Below, one piece after another: positions 28,106 through 37,167 of a stretch of DNA of 64,000 nucleotides; positions within the stretch are counted from its first letter, which is position 1; each line of letters opens with the position of its first letter. Under the pieces are notes generated by a model. That model saw nothing but the letters and a program-made list of their open reading frames with translations, did no database searches and was not told where the DNA came from. Source of the stretch: Aquamicrobium sp. LC103 (lineage in GTDB: Bacteria > Pseudomonadota > Alphaproteobacteria > Rhizobiales > Rhizobiaceae); contig NZ_LBCQ02000008.1 of NCBI RefSeq assembly GCF_001014615.2, positions 124,001 to 188,000 of the forward strand, written 5' to 3'. Made by a program: the position numbers and the translations under genes.

Positions 28106-28591
28106 TCACCCATAGTGCCGCGCATCGCCGGACTTGGCGGCTTCGAGGATCGCGTTGATGATCGGCTCGTAACCGGTGCAGCGGCAGATATTGCCGGAGA
28201 TCGCCTCCACCACTTCCTGCCGCGACGGGTTGGGATTACGGTCGAGGAGCGCCTTCGCCGCCATCAGCATGCCCGGCGTGCAATAGCCGCATTGCGCGGC
28301 AAAGCCCTCCATGAAAGCCGCCTGCAGCGCGTGGAGCCGGTTGCCGCTGGCAAGACCGGCGGTGGTGGTGAGCTGCCGCCCTTCGACGGTTTCCGCCAGC
28401 GTCAGGCAAGACAGATGCGGTTCGCCGTCGATCAGCACCGTGCAGGTGCCGCATGTGCCTTGTCCGCAGCCATATTTCGGGGTCAGGTCGCCGATGCCGC
28501 GCCGCAGCATGTCGAGCAGGTTCTGACCGTCCTCGACGAACACGGCTTTCTCGGAACCGTTCAGATGGAAGCGAACGGGTTTCTTTGCCAT
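28106..28591 (-). CDS. [2Fe-2S] small subunit of molybdenum hydroxylase (CoxS-like)
   Basis: The 161-residue small subunit has both conserved cluster motifs: Cys42, Cys47, Cys50 and Cys62 for the ferredoxin-type cluster, and Cys101, Cys104, Cys136 and Cys138 for the second. The ATG at 28591 follows GGAGGTAG. It carries electrons from the molybdenum centre to the FAD subunit encoded just upstream (two bases between the genes). The order FAD, FeS, large subunit is the coxMSL order. There is no export signal, so the enzyme is cytoplasmic, unlike the IorAB system in this window. Confidence 0.93.
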   Translation of the reverse strand: MAKKPVRFHLNGSEKAVFVEDGQNLLDMLRRGIGDLTPKYGCGQGTCGTCTVLIDGEPHLSCLTLAETVEGRQLTTTAGLASGNRLHALQAAFMEGFAAQCGYCTPGMLMAAKALLDRNPNPSRQEVVEAISGNICRCTGYEPIINAILEAAKSGDARHYG

Positions 28592-28593
28592 TG

Positions 28594-29415
28594 CTACCTC
28601 CGTTCGGCCGACAGGAGACGTTTCAGATGCACGCCCGCCACTTCGCGGCGATACCAGGATGAGGCGAGGGCGTCGGTGGGCGGATCGATGCCCTCGGTCG
28701 CCACGGCCGCCGCGCGCTCGATCGTCGCGATGTCGAGCGACTGGCCCTCGAGTGCGCGTTCCACGGCAGTAACGCGGATCGGCGTCGGTGCCATCGCTCC
28801 ATAGGCAATGCGTGCGCCCTGCAGCCGCCCGCCCATCTGCGGCAGGAGCGCGGCGATCGACATCAGCGAAATGCCCTTCGGCTTGACCCGGCTTACCTTG
28901 ACGAAGCGGAAGGCCGACGCGTCGCGCGGGCGGGGCACGCTGACGGACTGCACCAGCGAGGTCGCGTGACGCTCCCTGTCGCGCAGGAAATCGTCGATCG
29001 GAATGCCGCGGCCGCTGCTGCCGGCGAGATTGACGGTGGCGCCCAGCGCCAGCAGAGCGGCGGCGAAATCGCCGTAGGGCGAGGCCGCGAAGAGATTGCC
29101 GCCGATGGTCGCCATGTTGCGGATCGCCGGCCCGCCGACCGAGCGCGCCACGGGCGCCAGAAAGACAAGGTCGCGGCTGGCGACGACCGCTGCCATCGTC
29201 ACGCCCGCGCCGATGACGAAGCCGTCGCCCTCGGCGCGGATCGCGCTCCAATTGGCGTCCCGCGCGCGGATGATCGTGTCGAAAGACTGGTCACCGGCAT
29301 TGACCGCGCGCATGATCAGCGTGCCGCCGCCGAGGAACCTGGCCGTTCGACTCGACGCCAGCGCGCGCGCCGCCTCGTCCAGCCTTTCATAAGTCTCCAC
29401 TCTCACCGGCATCAT
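28594..29415 (-). CDS. FAD-binding subunit of molybdenum hydroxylase (CoxM-like)
   Basis: This 273-residue protein is a FAD_binding_5/CO dehydrogenase flavoprotein-type medium subunit. It has the FAD motifs FLGGGTLIM at about residues 28-35 and NMATIGGNLF near residue 98, and the C-terminal domain ending with WYRREVAGVHLKRLL. It accepts electrons from the FeS subunit and passes them to a quinone or NAD. The ATG at 29415 overlaps the stop codon of the SRPBCC gene as ATGA. The family length is about 270-290 residues, so it is complete. Confidence 0.93.
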   Translation of the reverse strand: MMPVRVETYERLDEAARALASSRTARFLGGGTLIMRAVNAGDQSFDTIIRARDANWSAIRAEGDGFVIGAGVTMAAVVASRDLVFLAPVARSVGGPAIRNMATIGGNLFAASPYGDFAAALLALGATVNLAGSSGRGIPIDDFLRDRERHATSLVQSVSVPRPRDASAFRFVKVSRVKPKGISLMSIAALLPQMGGRLQGARIAYGAMAPTPIRVTAVERALEGQSLDIATIERAAAVATEGIDPPTDALASSWYRREVAGVHLKRLLSAERR

Positions 29416-29873
29416 CCGCCTCCGATCCGTGACGGGGCGAGCCCCATGAACTCGCGGACGGCGCGAAAGCCGCCCTCGTAGATTTCCTCGCCGACTTGCT
29501 TCTTCAGTTCCGCTTCGCGGCCGGCGGGTGTGTTGAAGCGCGATTCCCATTGCCAGAACGTCATGTCCCCGTCGGTGACGGGGATCAGGCGGACATGGGC
29601 GACGTAGTTCAAAAGCGGGATCGGGGTGTCGAGCAGGCAATAGCTGAACGCCATGTCGATGTCGGACAGCGTCAGCAACTGCTCACGCAGCTCCGAGCCA
29701 TCGGCAAGATGAAAGCGGCGGATGCAGCCGATCCGGTCCGATGCCTGGCCGCGCTCGATATGGCTGTCGGCGACGGCCGGATGCCACTGGTCGTGGCCAT
29801 TGAAATCGCGCAGCACCTCCCACACGGCTTCCACCGGGGCTTCGACGACGGTGCTCTTGGCGATCTTCACCAT
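29412..29873 (-). CDS. SRPBCC-family protein (CoxG/polyketide cyclase-like), second copy
   Basis: This 153-residue protein has the START/SRPBCC helix-grip fold pattern: a beta strand (KIAKSTVVEAPVEAVWEVLRDF), WHPAVADSHIE, a central antiparallel sheet and a long C-terminal helix. CoxG, a member of this superfamily, is a membrane-recruiting partner of CO dehydrogenase. It is clearly a paralogue of the protein at 30038-30475 (both share WHP, SDRIGC/SDKIGC, RLIPVTDGD/RLTPITDGD). It is translationally coupled to the coxM-like gene. A membrane-anchoring or cofactor-handling role is inferred from context. Confidence 0.85.
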   Translation of the reverse strand: MVKIAKSTVVEAPVEAVWEVLRDFNGHDQWHPAVADSHIERGQASDRIGCIRRFHLADGSELREQLLTLSDIDMAFSYCLLDTPIPLLNYVAHVRLIPVTDGDMTFWQWESRFNTPAGREAELKKQVGEEIYEGGFRAVREFMGLAPSRIGGG

Positions 29874-29882
29874 GAGGCGGCG

Positions 29883-30017
29883 CTCCCTCCACCGCCTTCG
29901 GCGATCCTCCTCCCTCGCGAACAGGGGAGGATCGGACCTTGCGGCCGGCCACGACCCCGGTTCCTCCCCCGCGAAGTGGGAGAGGAAGGCCATGCGAAGC
30001 ATGGCGGAGGGGGGAGG
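29883..30017. repeat. Palindromic intergenic element with terminal inverted repeats, type A copy 2
   Basis: This 135-base element lies in the 164-base gap between the two SRPBCC genes. It shares with the copy at 25236-25372, in the same orientation, CTCCACCGCCTTCGG at the left, GGACC..TGC.GGCC in the middle, GGTTCCTCCCC, and CATGCGAAGCATGG.GGAGG at the right. The two differ at many positions, so they are old rather than recent copies. It would fold into a long hairpin in the operon mRNA. Confidence 0.8.
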
Positions 30018-30037
30018 GTTATCACGGGTGTCATGGC

Positions 30038-30475
30038 CTACCTGCCGAAATGCCGCTTGAGCGCGTCGAAGCCGCCCTGGAAGACATTGGTGCCGATGCC
30101 GCTGACGAGATCGTCCGCCACCTCGTCGGCGCACTCGAACTCCGCGCTCCATTCGGCGAATGTCCGATCGCCGTCGGTGATCGGCGTCAGCCGCAGTGTC
30201 GCCACATAGTCGGTGAGCGGCATCGGCCCTTCGAGCATCGCATAAGTGCAGAACGTGTCGTAATCCGACAGGCCGAGCAGCTTCTCGCGCAGGCGGTCGC
30301 CGTTTTGCAGCGTGAAGTCGCGAACGCAGCCGATCTTGTCGGAAGGCTCTCCGTTCTCGATCTGGCTCTCACGGATGCGGGGATGCCAGCGCGGCAGCGC
30401 GTTGAAGTCGCGGACGCGCTCCCACACCTTGGCGGCCGGCGCGTCGATGACGCTGGAAACGAAGACTCTCGGCAT
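30038..30475 (-). CDS. SRPBCC-family protein (CoxG/polyketide cyclase-like), first copy
   Basis: This 145-residue protein has the SRPBCC fold pattern, starting MPRVFVSSVIDAPAAKVWERVRDF and continuing with WHPRIRESQIENG, DYDTFCTYAM and a C-terminal helix. It is a paralogue of the gene product at 29412-29873. It begins ten bases after the end of the flotillin gene, so it is probably on the same transcript. Possible roles are binding a hydrophobic substrate or tethering the hydroxylase to the membrane, as proposed for CoxG. The direct function cannot be read from sequence. Confidence 0.85.
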   Translation of the reverse strand: MPRVFVSSVIDAPAAKVWERVRDFNALPRWHPRIRESQIENGEPSDKIGCVRDFTLQNGDRLREKLLGLSDYDTFCTYAMLEGPMPLTDYVATLRLTPITDGDRTFAEWSAEFECADEVADDLVSGIGTNVFQGGFDALKRHFGR

Positions 30476-30484
30476 GGCGTTCCT

Positions 30485-33274
30485 CTATTTCTTCGAGCGC
30501 GAACCGGAGGCGGGCTTGGAACCGTCACTTGCTCCGCCTCCGCCGGATTCGCCGCCCGAGTGCTGCTGCTTGGATAGCTCTCCGGCGATCCGCGTCATGT
30601 CCGACGCCTCGCGGATCAATCCGCCCTGCTTGGTGAGATTTCCACCCTCGATGCCGATGTCGGCAAGCAGGCTGTCGACCAGCGGCGCCTGCACCCGGTA
30701 GCGCAGCGCCGAATTGATCACCTCGTCGGTCATGTTGGCGCGCTCGCCGCCATTGCCGCCGGAAATGCCGTCGAGCTGCATGATGCGGATGTCCTGGATC
30801 TTCTCCAACGGCTTGACCGATGCCGAGACGATGCCCTCGACATGTTCCAGCAGCTTGCGCCGGAACAGCGAATGGCGCGCCGGATCGGTAAGCACGTTCT
30901 CGGCCTCGTTGAGCAGCTTCTGTGCTTCGGCCTCGACGGCGCGACGCACTTTCTCGGCCTCGGCCGCGATGCGCTCCTCCTGTGCCCGTTTCTCGGCCAT
31001 CAGCACGTCGACGCTCTTGCGCCGGTTCGCCTCCTCGGTCTCGCGCGCCGTCTTGACGCGCTCTTCCGCCTCGGCGGCACGGGCGCGGGCAAGGTCGGCC
31101 TCGGCATGGGCCGCCGATTCCTCGAGCGACTTCCTGTAGAGTGCGATCGCCTTCTCCATCTGGGCGATCTCGACATTGCGCTCGCGATCCACCTCCAGTC
31201 GGCGGCGTTCCGTTTCGTGGCCGATGCGGGCCTCGTCGAGACCGCGTTCGGAGGCGATGCGGGCACGTTCGATCTCTTCCTTCGAGGCGATCTCGGCCTC
31301 GCGCAGCGTCTGCACGCGGGCGATCTCGAGCTGTTCGAGCGCGCGCTGGCGCTCCAGCTTGGCGGCGTCGAGCGCCTGTTGACGGGAGATATCCGTCTTT
31401 TCGACGTCGCGTTGCGCCGCGATCTCGGTCTGCTTGACCTTCGCGTCGGCTTCGGCGCGTTCGCTCTTCTTCGCCGCAAGCCGGATAGCCCTTACCTCGC
31501 TCGCCTCGTCGACCGCGCGCTCGCGATCGATCTCGCGCTCGCGGGTCTCCTGCTCGGCGGCTATGCGCTCGAAGTCGAGCATCTTGCGCTGCGCGATGCG
31601 TGCCGCCTCGACGGCTTCGTCGGCTGCAACCTGTGCTTCGTCCAGCATTCGGCGGCGCTCGATGTCGCGCTCGCGCGTTTCCCGTTCCGCCGCGATGCGT
31701 TCGCGGTCGAGCTTGGCCTCGACCTCGATGCGCGCGTTCTCGATCGTCTCGCGGGCCGAAATATCGGCCTGGTCGACGGCGCGGTTGCGCGCGATCTCGC
31801 GCTCGCGGGTTTCCTGCTCGTAGGCGATGCGCTCCGCGGCGATCTTCTTCTCGCGCGCGATCCTCGCCGCTTCCGTTGCCTGGCCGGCGGCGATCTCGGC
31901 CTCTTCCAGCGCCTTCTGCTTGGTGATCTCCATCTCGCGAATCTTGCGGTCGTTCTGGATGCGCTCCTCATTGGTGTTGGCGGCCTCGAGGATGCGCAGC
32001 TTCTCGGTTGCCTCGCGCGAGGCGATCTCCGCCTCCTCGATGGCGCGGCTGCGCTCGATCTCGCGGCGACGGATCTCTTCCTCGTTGGCGATGCGGCTCT
32101 CGGCGATCACGCGTTCCTGCGTGATGCGTGCCTTTTCGGTCGCTTCCTTTGCGGCGATCTCGGCATGCTCGACCTCGCGCTGGCGTTCGATCTCGCGCGT
32201 CTGCGTTTCCTGCTCGTTGGCGATGCGCGCTTCCTTCACCGCCCGTTCCTGAGCGATGCGTGCCTTCTCGATCTCCTCCCGGGTGGCGATCTCGACGGCA
32301 TCGATGGTCTTCTGGCGCTCGATCTCGCGCTGCCTTATCTCGCGCTCCGATGCGATGCGGCTTTCGGCGATGGACTGCTCGTTGACGATGCGAGCGCGCT
32401 CGATCGCCTCGCGGGCAGTGATCTGGGCGCTTTCCGCTTCCGTGTCGCGCTCGGCGCGTTCGCGGGCGAGCTGGGCGCGTTGCTGGGCACGGCGGAACTC
32501 GACATCGCGTTCCTGCTCCAGCCGGGCCTCCTCGCTTTCGCGCTCGATCGCCAGCGACTGCTTCTCGGCCTCCAGATTGCGGGCGCGAATCTGGATCATC
32601 GCCTCCTGCTCGATGTCGTTGCGAAGCGTGCGGCGTTCCTCGATGTCCTTGATCAGGGCCGTCAGACCCTCCGCGTCGAAACGGTTGGAAGGGTTGAAAT
32701 ATTCGAGCGCGGTCTGGTCGATGTCGACGATGGCGACGGATTCGAGCTCCAGCCCGTTGCGCGAGAGGTCCTCCTGTGCCGCTTCGCGAACGCGCGAGAC
32801 ATAGACGCCGCGCTGCTCATGCATCTCTCCCATCGACATCTCGGCGGCGACGGCGCGCATCGCGGACTCGAACTTGCCGACCAGAAGCTCGTTGAGGTTC
32901 TTGGCGTCGAGGGTGCGCCGGCCGAGCGTCGAGGCGGCGATCGAGACCGCCTCGCGGGCCGGGCGCACGCGGACGTAGAACTCCGCTTCGACGTCGACGC
33001 GCATGCGATCGCGCGTGATCAATGCCTGATCCTTGTTGCGCACGACCTCCAGCGCGAGCGTGTTCATGTTGACCGGCGTGATATCGTGGACGATCGGCCA
33101 TACGAAAGCGCCGCCGTCGATCACCACCTTCTCCCCGAGGAAGCCGGTTCGCACGAAGGCGATCTCCTTGGTGGAGCGGCGGTAGAGCCATGTCATCACC
33201 CAATAGATGATGGCGATGACGATGACGGCCGCGATGAGCCATAGGATGAGCTGGCCGATGATCTGCCCGGTCAT
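30485..33274 (-). CDS. Flotillin/SPFH-family membrane protein with seven tandem 44-residue repeats
   Basis: This 929-residue protein has one N-terminal transmembrane helix (about 5-30), an SPFH/flotillin (YqiK-like) domain to about residue 220, and a very long charged helical stalk. Residues 272-579 form seven end-to-end units of exactly 44 residues, most starting R-E/D-I-x-R and ending with E-T/I-R-x. Four times eleven suggests a hendecad coiled coil. A further repeat-like region runs to about 790, then a flotillin C-terminal domain and a Gly/Ser-rich tail (GGESGGGGASDG). Typical flotillins have about 400-560 residues, so the stalk is greatly enlarged. GGGAGGG precedes the ATG. It may scaffold the Mo hydroxylase at the membrane. 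Confidence 0.9.
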   Translation of the reverse strand: MTGQIIGQLILWLIAAVIVIAIIYWVMTWLYRRSTKEIAFVRTGFLGEKVVIDGGAFVWPIVHDITPVNMNTLALEVVRNKDQALITRDRMRVDVEAEFYVRVRPAREAVSIAASTLGRRTLDAKNLNELLVGKFESAMRAVAAEMSMGEMHEQRGVYVSRVREAAQEDLSRNGLELESVAIVDIDQTALEYFNPSNRFDAEGLTALIKDIEERRTLRNDIEQEAMIQIRARNLEAEKQSLAIERESEEARLEQERDVEFRRAQQRAQLARERAERDTEAESAQITAREAIERARIVNEQSIAESRIASEREIRQREIERQKTIDAVEIATREEIEKARIAQERAVKEARIANEQETQTREIERQREVEHAEIAAKEATEKARITQERVIAESRIANEEEIRRREIERSRAIEEAEIASREATEKLRILEAANTNEERIQNDRKIREMEITKQKALEEAEIAAGQATEAARIAREKKIAAERIAYEQETREREIARNRAVDQADISARETIENARIEVEAKLDRERIAAERETRERDIERRRMLDEAQVAADEAVEAARIAQRKMLDFERIAAEQETREREIDRERAVDEASEVRAIRLAAKKSERAEADAKVKQTEIAAQRDVEKTDISRQQALDAAKLERQRALEQLEIARVQTLREAEIASKEEIERARIASERGLDEARIGHETERRRLEVDRERNVEIAQMEKAIALYRKSLEESAAHAEADLARARAAEAEERVKTARETEEANRRKSVDVLMAEKRAQEERIAAEAEKVRRAVEAEAQKLLNEAENVLTDPARHSLFRRKLLEHVEGIVSASVKPLEKIQDIRIMQLDGISGGNGGERANMTDEVINSALRYRVQAPLVDSLLADIGIEGGNLTKQGGLIREASDMTRIAGELSKQQHSGGESGGGGASDGSKPASGSRSKK

Positions 33275-33322
33275 TTGCGTCCCTCCCGCGAAGTCGCCGA
33301 TGTCATGAAGTGCTTCGGCATG

Positions 33323-34153
33323 TCATTTTCCCTTGATCCGCTTGAACTGCCGGGTCTGCTCGGTGAGCGCGGCTTCCGTCGGTAGCCGCTCCATCGAGGA
33401 GGCGCCGTAGAAGCCGTGGCAGTTCCTGGTGTTCTTCATGATGAAGTCGGCGTCGTCCGGCATCGCGATCGGCCCGCCATGGGCGAGGATGATCGCGTCC
33501 GGGTTCACTTTCAGCGCGGCTTCCGCCCAGGCGTCGATCAGCGCCGGGCAATCCTGAAGCTTCAACGCCGTCTCGGCGCCGATCGAGCCGCCGGTGGTGA
33601 GACCCATGTGGCAGACGACGATGTCGGCTCCGGCCTTCGCCATCGCTTCCGCCTCGCCCTCGTTGAAGACGTAAGGCGTCGTCAGCATGTCCCTGGCGTG
33701 CGCCTTGGCGATCATGTCCACCTCGAGCCCGTAGGACATGCCAGTCTCCTCGAGATTGGCGCGGAAAGTGCCGTCGATGAGCCCCACGGTCGGGAAGTTC
33801 TGCACGCCGGAAAAGCCGATGCGCTTCAACTCGTCGAGAAACACGTCCATGATCCGGAACGGGTCGGTGCCGTTGACGCCGGCAAGCACCGGTGTGTGCC
33901 TGACGACCGGCAGCACCTCGCGCGCCATGTCGACCACGATGCCGTTGGCGTCGCCATAGGCGAGGAGGCCTGCGAGCGAGCCGCGTCCGGCCATGCGGTA
34001 GCGGCCGGAATTATAGATGACGATGAGGTCGATGCCGCCTTCCTCCTCGCACTTGGCGGAGAGGCCGGTGCCCGCCCCGCCGCCGATGATGGGCTCGCCG
34101 CGCGCGATCATCGTTCGGAACTTTTCAAGGATTGCCGCCCGGGCGATCGCCAT
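33323..34153 (-). CDS. TIM-barrel protein, phosphoenolpyruvate hydrolase/Tm-1 C-terminal-like
   Basis: The 276-residue protein belongs to the PEP hydrolase-like TIM-barrel family ([68 protein letters not shown]). In plants this domain forms the C-terminal half of Tm-1, whose N-terminal half is the UPF0261 domain encoded here by the gene just upstream. The ATG at 34153 lies four bases after the stop codon of that gene. The reaction is not established; a lyase or hydrolase acting on a small carbonyl acid is plausible. Its presence with the UPF0261 partner in a transporter operon suggests that they act on the imported compound. Confidence 0.87.
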   Translation of the reverse strand: MAIARAAILEKFRTMIARGEPIIGGGAGTGLSAKCEEEGGIDLIVIYNSGRYRMAGRGSLAGLLAYGDANGIVVDMAREVLPVVRHTPVLAGVNGTDPFRIMDVFLDELKRIGFSGVQNFPTVGLIDGTFRANLEETGMSYGLEVDMIAKAHARDMLTTPYVFNEGEAEAMAKAGADIVVCHMGLTTGGSIGAETALKLQDCPALIDAWAEAALKVNPDAIILAHGGPIAMPDDADFIMKNTRNCHGFYGASSMERLPTEAALTEQTRQFKRIKGK

Positions 34154-34157
34154 GGCT

Positions 34158-36374
34158 CTATCTCCCCGATGCTCGGCGCCGCGGCCTGCCGCCGCCGTTG
34201 AGCGCGATGAACGACTTGACGATCTCCGCTGAAAATTCGGGATCGTTGATGTTGTGAGGCAGGCGGATGAGCTGGCGCGCCGAGGTCTGCCGCACGGTGG
34301 ATTCGAGCGCGCGAAAGAGCGCATCGTCGGCTGCCGGATCGTGGAAGGGCTTGCCCGGTGCGTCGAGCGCGGAGACACCGCCTTCCGGCAGGAAGAAGCG
34401 TACCGGACCTTCCATAAGATTCAGCCGGTCGCCGATCCATTTTCCCATAGCCGCGTTTTCCTCCGCAGTGGTGCGCATCAGCGTGATCTGCGGGTTGTGT
34501 CGGTAGAGATTGCGCGCGTGGAACGCCTGCGGCACGGTTTCGTAGGCGCCGAAATTGACCATGTCGAGCGCGCCGCAGGAGCCGATATAGGGCATGCGGG
34601 CACGGATCATCGCCCCGAAACGGTCCTCGGTGGCCGGGAAAATGCCACCGACGAGCATGTCGCAAATCTCAGTCGTGGTGATGTCGATGACGCCTTGCAC
34701 CAGCCGAGAGTCGACCAGCTTCTCCATCGAACGGCCGCCGATGCCGGTGGCGTGGAAGACGAGGCAGTCGTAATCCGCTTCCAGCGCGCCGGTGATCTGG
34801 CGCACGCATTGGGTGGTCACGCCGAACATGGTGAGGGCAACGGTCGGCCTCTCCTGGGCGCCGATGCCCTGCCGGCCGGCGTCGCGCCTTGCCCGCACCA
34901 TGCCAACCATCGCGTTGGCCGCATTGGCGAGCACCTCGCGGGTTATGGAATTGAGTCCCTGAACGTCGGCGACCGAGTGCATCATGGTGATGTCGGAAGG
35001 GCCGACATAGGCTCCGACGTCACCGGACGCGATGGTGGAGACGATCAGCTTGGGCACGCCGACGGGCAGCGCGCGCATGGCGGGCGCCGCTATCGCCGTG
35101 CCGCCCGAGCCGCCGGCGGCGATGATGCCGGCAATGCCGCTCTGGCGGCTCGTCCATCGCTCGAAGGCGAGCGTCATGCCGGCGACGGCCTCGCCGCGGT
35201 CGCCGACGAAGACGCCGCTCGCTCCGCGCGGGTGATAGGCGGCGATCTGATGAGCCGGAATTTCCGCGCCCGAATGGCTGCCCGATGTCGACAGGTCGGC
35301 GATGCGCACGGCAAGGCCGGCATTGCGGATGATGTCGCGGACGAAGCGCAGCTCCTCGCCCTTGGTGTCGAGTGTTCCGGCGACAAGCACCACCTGCTCC
35401 CCGGATGAGGAAAGTGGGCGCAATTCCGGATTGGCTATGCTGATCGGCGTCGCCGCGCCCGCGCTACCGCTCGTCATCGTGCGCGCGGACTGGAGGATCT
35501 GTCGCATCGGGGTGGGCTTGGACCAGCGTGTGGGCGGCGTCGGGTTGGACATGTAGATCTTGCCCACGGCATTCTGCGCGGGCGCGGCCGCTCGTTCTCC
35601 ACGTTGCTCCGCGGAGACGTCCTGCCTCCTGCCGTCGTCCTCCGAATGGCGTCCGACCCCGAGAAGGCGCTGCTGCAGGTCGCGGTCGGCGGCGAGCTGG
35701 CCGGATTCGATCACCCGGTTGACGCGGCCGTTGACCATGATGCTGACCTGGGTGGCGACGGTCGTTGCCACGCCGATATTCTGCTCGATGACGAGGACGT
35801 CGATGCCTTCCTCCTCGCCGATCCTCAAGAGGAGCTCCTCCACCTGGGCGACGATGACGGGCGCGAGGCCCTCGGTCGGCTCGTCCATGACGAGCAGCTT
35901 CGGGTTGACGAGGAGCGCGCGGGCGATGGCGAGCATCTGCTGCTCGCCGCCGGAAAGTTGGCCGCCGCCATTGTTCCTGCGTTCGGCAAGCCGCGGAAAT
36001 GTCGTGTAGATGCGGTCGGCCGTCCACGCGCCCTTATGGCCGGCGCCGACCATGCGCAGATGCTCGTCCACGGTGAGCGAGCGCCACAGCCTGCGTCCCT
36101 GCGGAACATAACCGATGCCCAGTTGCGATATCTGGGCGGGCGAGCGACCCACCAATTGCTCGCCGTTGAAGGTGATCGAACCGCTGGAGACGGGCACGAG
36201 GCCCATGATCGCCTTGCACAGCGTCGTCTTGCCCATGCCGTTGCGGCCGACGACCGAAATAACGCCGCCGTCGAGCGTCAGGTCGACGCCCTGCAGGGCA
36301 TGCGAGGCGCCGTAATAGACGTTGAGGCCGCGAACCTCGAGGGCGGGGGAGCCGATGCGCCTGCGCTCAGCCAT
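34158..36374 (-). CDS. Fusion of LivF-type ABC ATPase and Tm-1/UPF0261 domain
   Basis: One 738-residue open frame joins two proteins. Residues 1-235 are a LivF ATPase with Walker [10 protein letters not shown] at 43-51, signature [16 protein letters not shown] and Walker [14 protein letters not shown]. Residues about 236-315 are a low-complexity linker rich in Arg, Glu, Ala and Pro. Residues about 320-735 are a UPF0261/Tm-1-like ATP-binding domain ([64 protein letters not shown]). An internal ATG at the linker could yield a free Tm-1 domain. The gene overlaps livG by eight bases. The fusion ties an unassigned enzyme directly to the transporter. Confidence 0.9.
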   Translation of the reverse strand: MAERRRIGSPALEVRGLNVYYGASHALQGVDLTLDGGVISVVGRNGMGKTTLCKAIMGLVPVSSGSITFNGEQLVGRSPAQISQLGIGYVPQGRRLWRSLTVDEHLRMVGAGHKGAWTADRIYTTFPRLAERRNNGGGQLSGGEQQMLAIARALLVNPKLLVMDEPTEGLAPVIVAQVEELLLRIGEEEGIDVLVIEQNIGVATTVATQVSIMVNGRVNRVIESGQLAADRDLQQRLLGVGRHSEDDGRRQDVSAEQRGERAAAPAQNAVGKIYMSNPTPPTRWSKPTPMRQILQSARTMTSGSAGAATPISIANPELRPLSSSGEQVVLVAGTLDTKGEELRFVRDIIRNAGLAVRIADLSTSGSHSGAEIPAHQIAAYHPRGASGVFVGDRGEAVAGMTLAFERWTSRQSGIAGIIAAGGSGGTAIAAPAMRALPVGVPKLIVSTIASGDVGAYVGPSDITMMHSVADVQGLNSITREVLANAANAMVGMVRARRDAGRQGIGAQERPTVALTMFGVTTQCVRQITGALEADYDCLVFHATGIGGRSMEKLVDSRLVQGVIDITTTEICDMLVGGIFPATEDRFGAMIRARMPYIGSCGALDMVNFGAYETVPQAFHARNLYRHNPQITLMRTTAEENAAMGKWIGDRLNLMEGPVRFFLPEGGVSALDAPGKPFHDPAADDALFRALESTVRQTSARQLIRLPHNINDPEFSAEIVKSFIALNGGGRPRRRASGR

Positions 36375-37167
36375 GGCCGCCTCCGAGGTAGAGCTGCTGC
36401 ACCTCCGGATCGTTCTCGATCTCGCTCGGCAGACCTTCCTTGAAGATGCGACCGTTGTGCATCATCGAAACGCTGTCGGCGACGCGCAGCGCCACGTCCA
36501 TGTCGTGCTCTATGATGATGTAGCCGATATGGCGGGGCAGGCTGGTGAGGATCTGCACAAGTTCCGAGCGCTCCGTCGGCGACAGCCCGGCAGCAGGTTC
36601 GTCGAAGAGGATGAAGCGCGGCGCGCCCGCGAGCGCCAGGGCGATTTCGAGCTGCCGCTGCTGGCCGTAGGAGAGCTCGGCCACCTTCGTCTCGGCGACC
36701 TCGCCGAGATGCACCGCCTCGATCAGCTCGAAGGCCGATTGCATCAGCGCGTCGTTGCGGCGCGGCCGGATCAGCGAATAGCGGCCGCGCGAGACGCCGC
36801 GGCAGGCAAGATAAACATTGTCCAGGACGGAGAGCCCGTTGAAGAGCAGCGAAATCTGATAGGTCCGCCGCAGGCCGCGCCTGATGCGCTCGTATGGCGG
36901 AAACTTCGTCACGTCCTCGCCGAACAGACGGATGGTGCCCGAGGTTGGCAGGAAATCTCCGGTCACGCAGTTGAACAGCGTGGTCTTGCCGGCGCCGTTG
37001 GAGCCGAGCACGGCGCGCCTCTCGCCGGATTTCACGCTCAAGGTGACGTCCGTAAGGGCAGCGAGGGCGCCGAACATGCGGGTGACGCCGCGCAATTCCA
37101 ACGCGTTGCCCGTGCCGGCTGCGCCCAGCATGTCGCCTATGTTGCGGCGGGCTTCGAGCAGGCTCAC
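36367..37167 (-). CDS. livG: Branched-chain amino acid-type ABC transporter ATP-binding protein LivG (second set)
   Basis: This 266-residue ATPase has Walker A GSNGAGKTT at 55-63, signature LSYGQQRQLEIALAL and Walker B FILFDEPAAGLSP. The GTG at 37167 overlaps the livM stop as GTGA and is preceded by AAGGAGG; an internal ATG at residue 13 is a possible alternative. It partners the LivF-Tm-1 fusion. The substrate class of this second HAAT system is unknown, and the linked hydroxylase suggests an aromatic or heterocyclic compound rather than an amino acid. Confidence 0.92.
   Translation of the reverse strand: MSLLEARRNIGDMLGAAGTGNALELRGVTRMFGALAALTDVTLSVKSGERRAVLGSNGAGKTTLFNCVTGDFLPTSGTIRLFGEDVTKFPPYERIRRGLRRTYQISLLFNGLSVLDNVYLACRGVSRGRYSLIRPRRNDALMQSAFELIEAVHLGEVAETKVAELSYGQQRQLEIALALAGAPRFILFDEPAAGLSPTERSELVQILTSLPRHIGYIIIEHDMDVALRVADSVSMMHNGRIFKEGLPSEIENDPEVQQLYLGGGHG

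Noticed and set aside
31538-32461. Tandem repeats considered as a CRISPR array or satellite
   Set aside because: The repeats are 132 bp, diverged, in frame and encode a regular helical stalk; there are no constant short repeats with unique spacers.
30842-33244. 800-residue open frame on the plus strand opposite the flotillin gene
   Set aside because: It mirrors the repeat-rich coding frame of the flotillin; the translation is a low-complexity Leu/Gly/Asp pattern with no family motif or ribosome-binding site.
34158-36374. LivF-Tm-1 fusion considered as two genes joined by a sequencing error
   Set aside because: There is no stop codon or frame change through the linker, and the 80-residue linker is itself a coherent coding stretch. 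It is kept as a fusion, with resequencing suggested.
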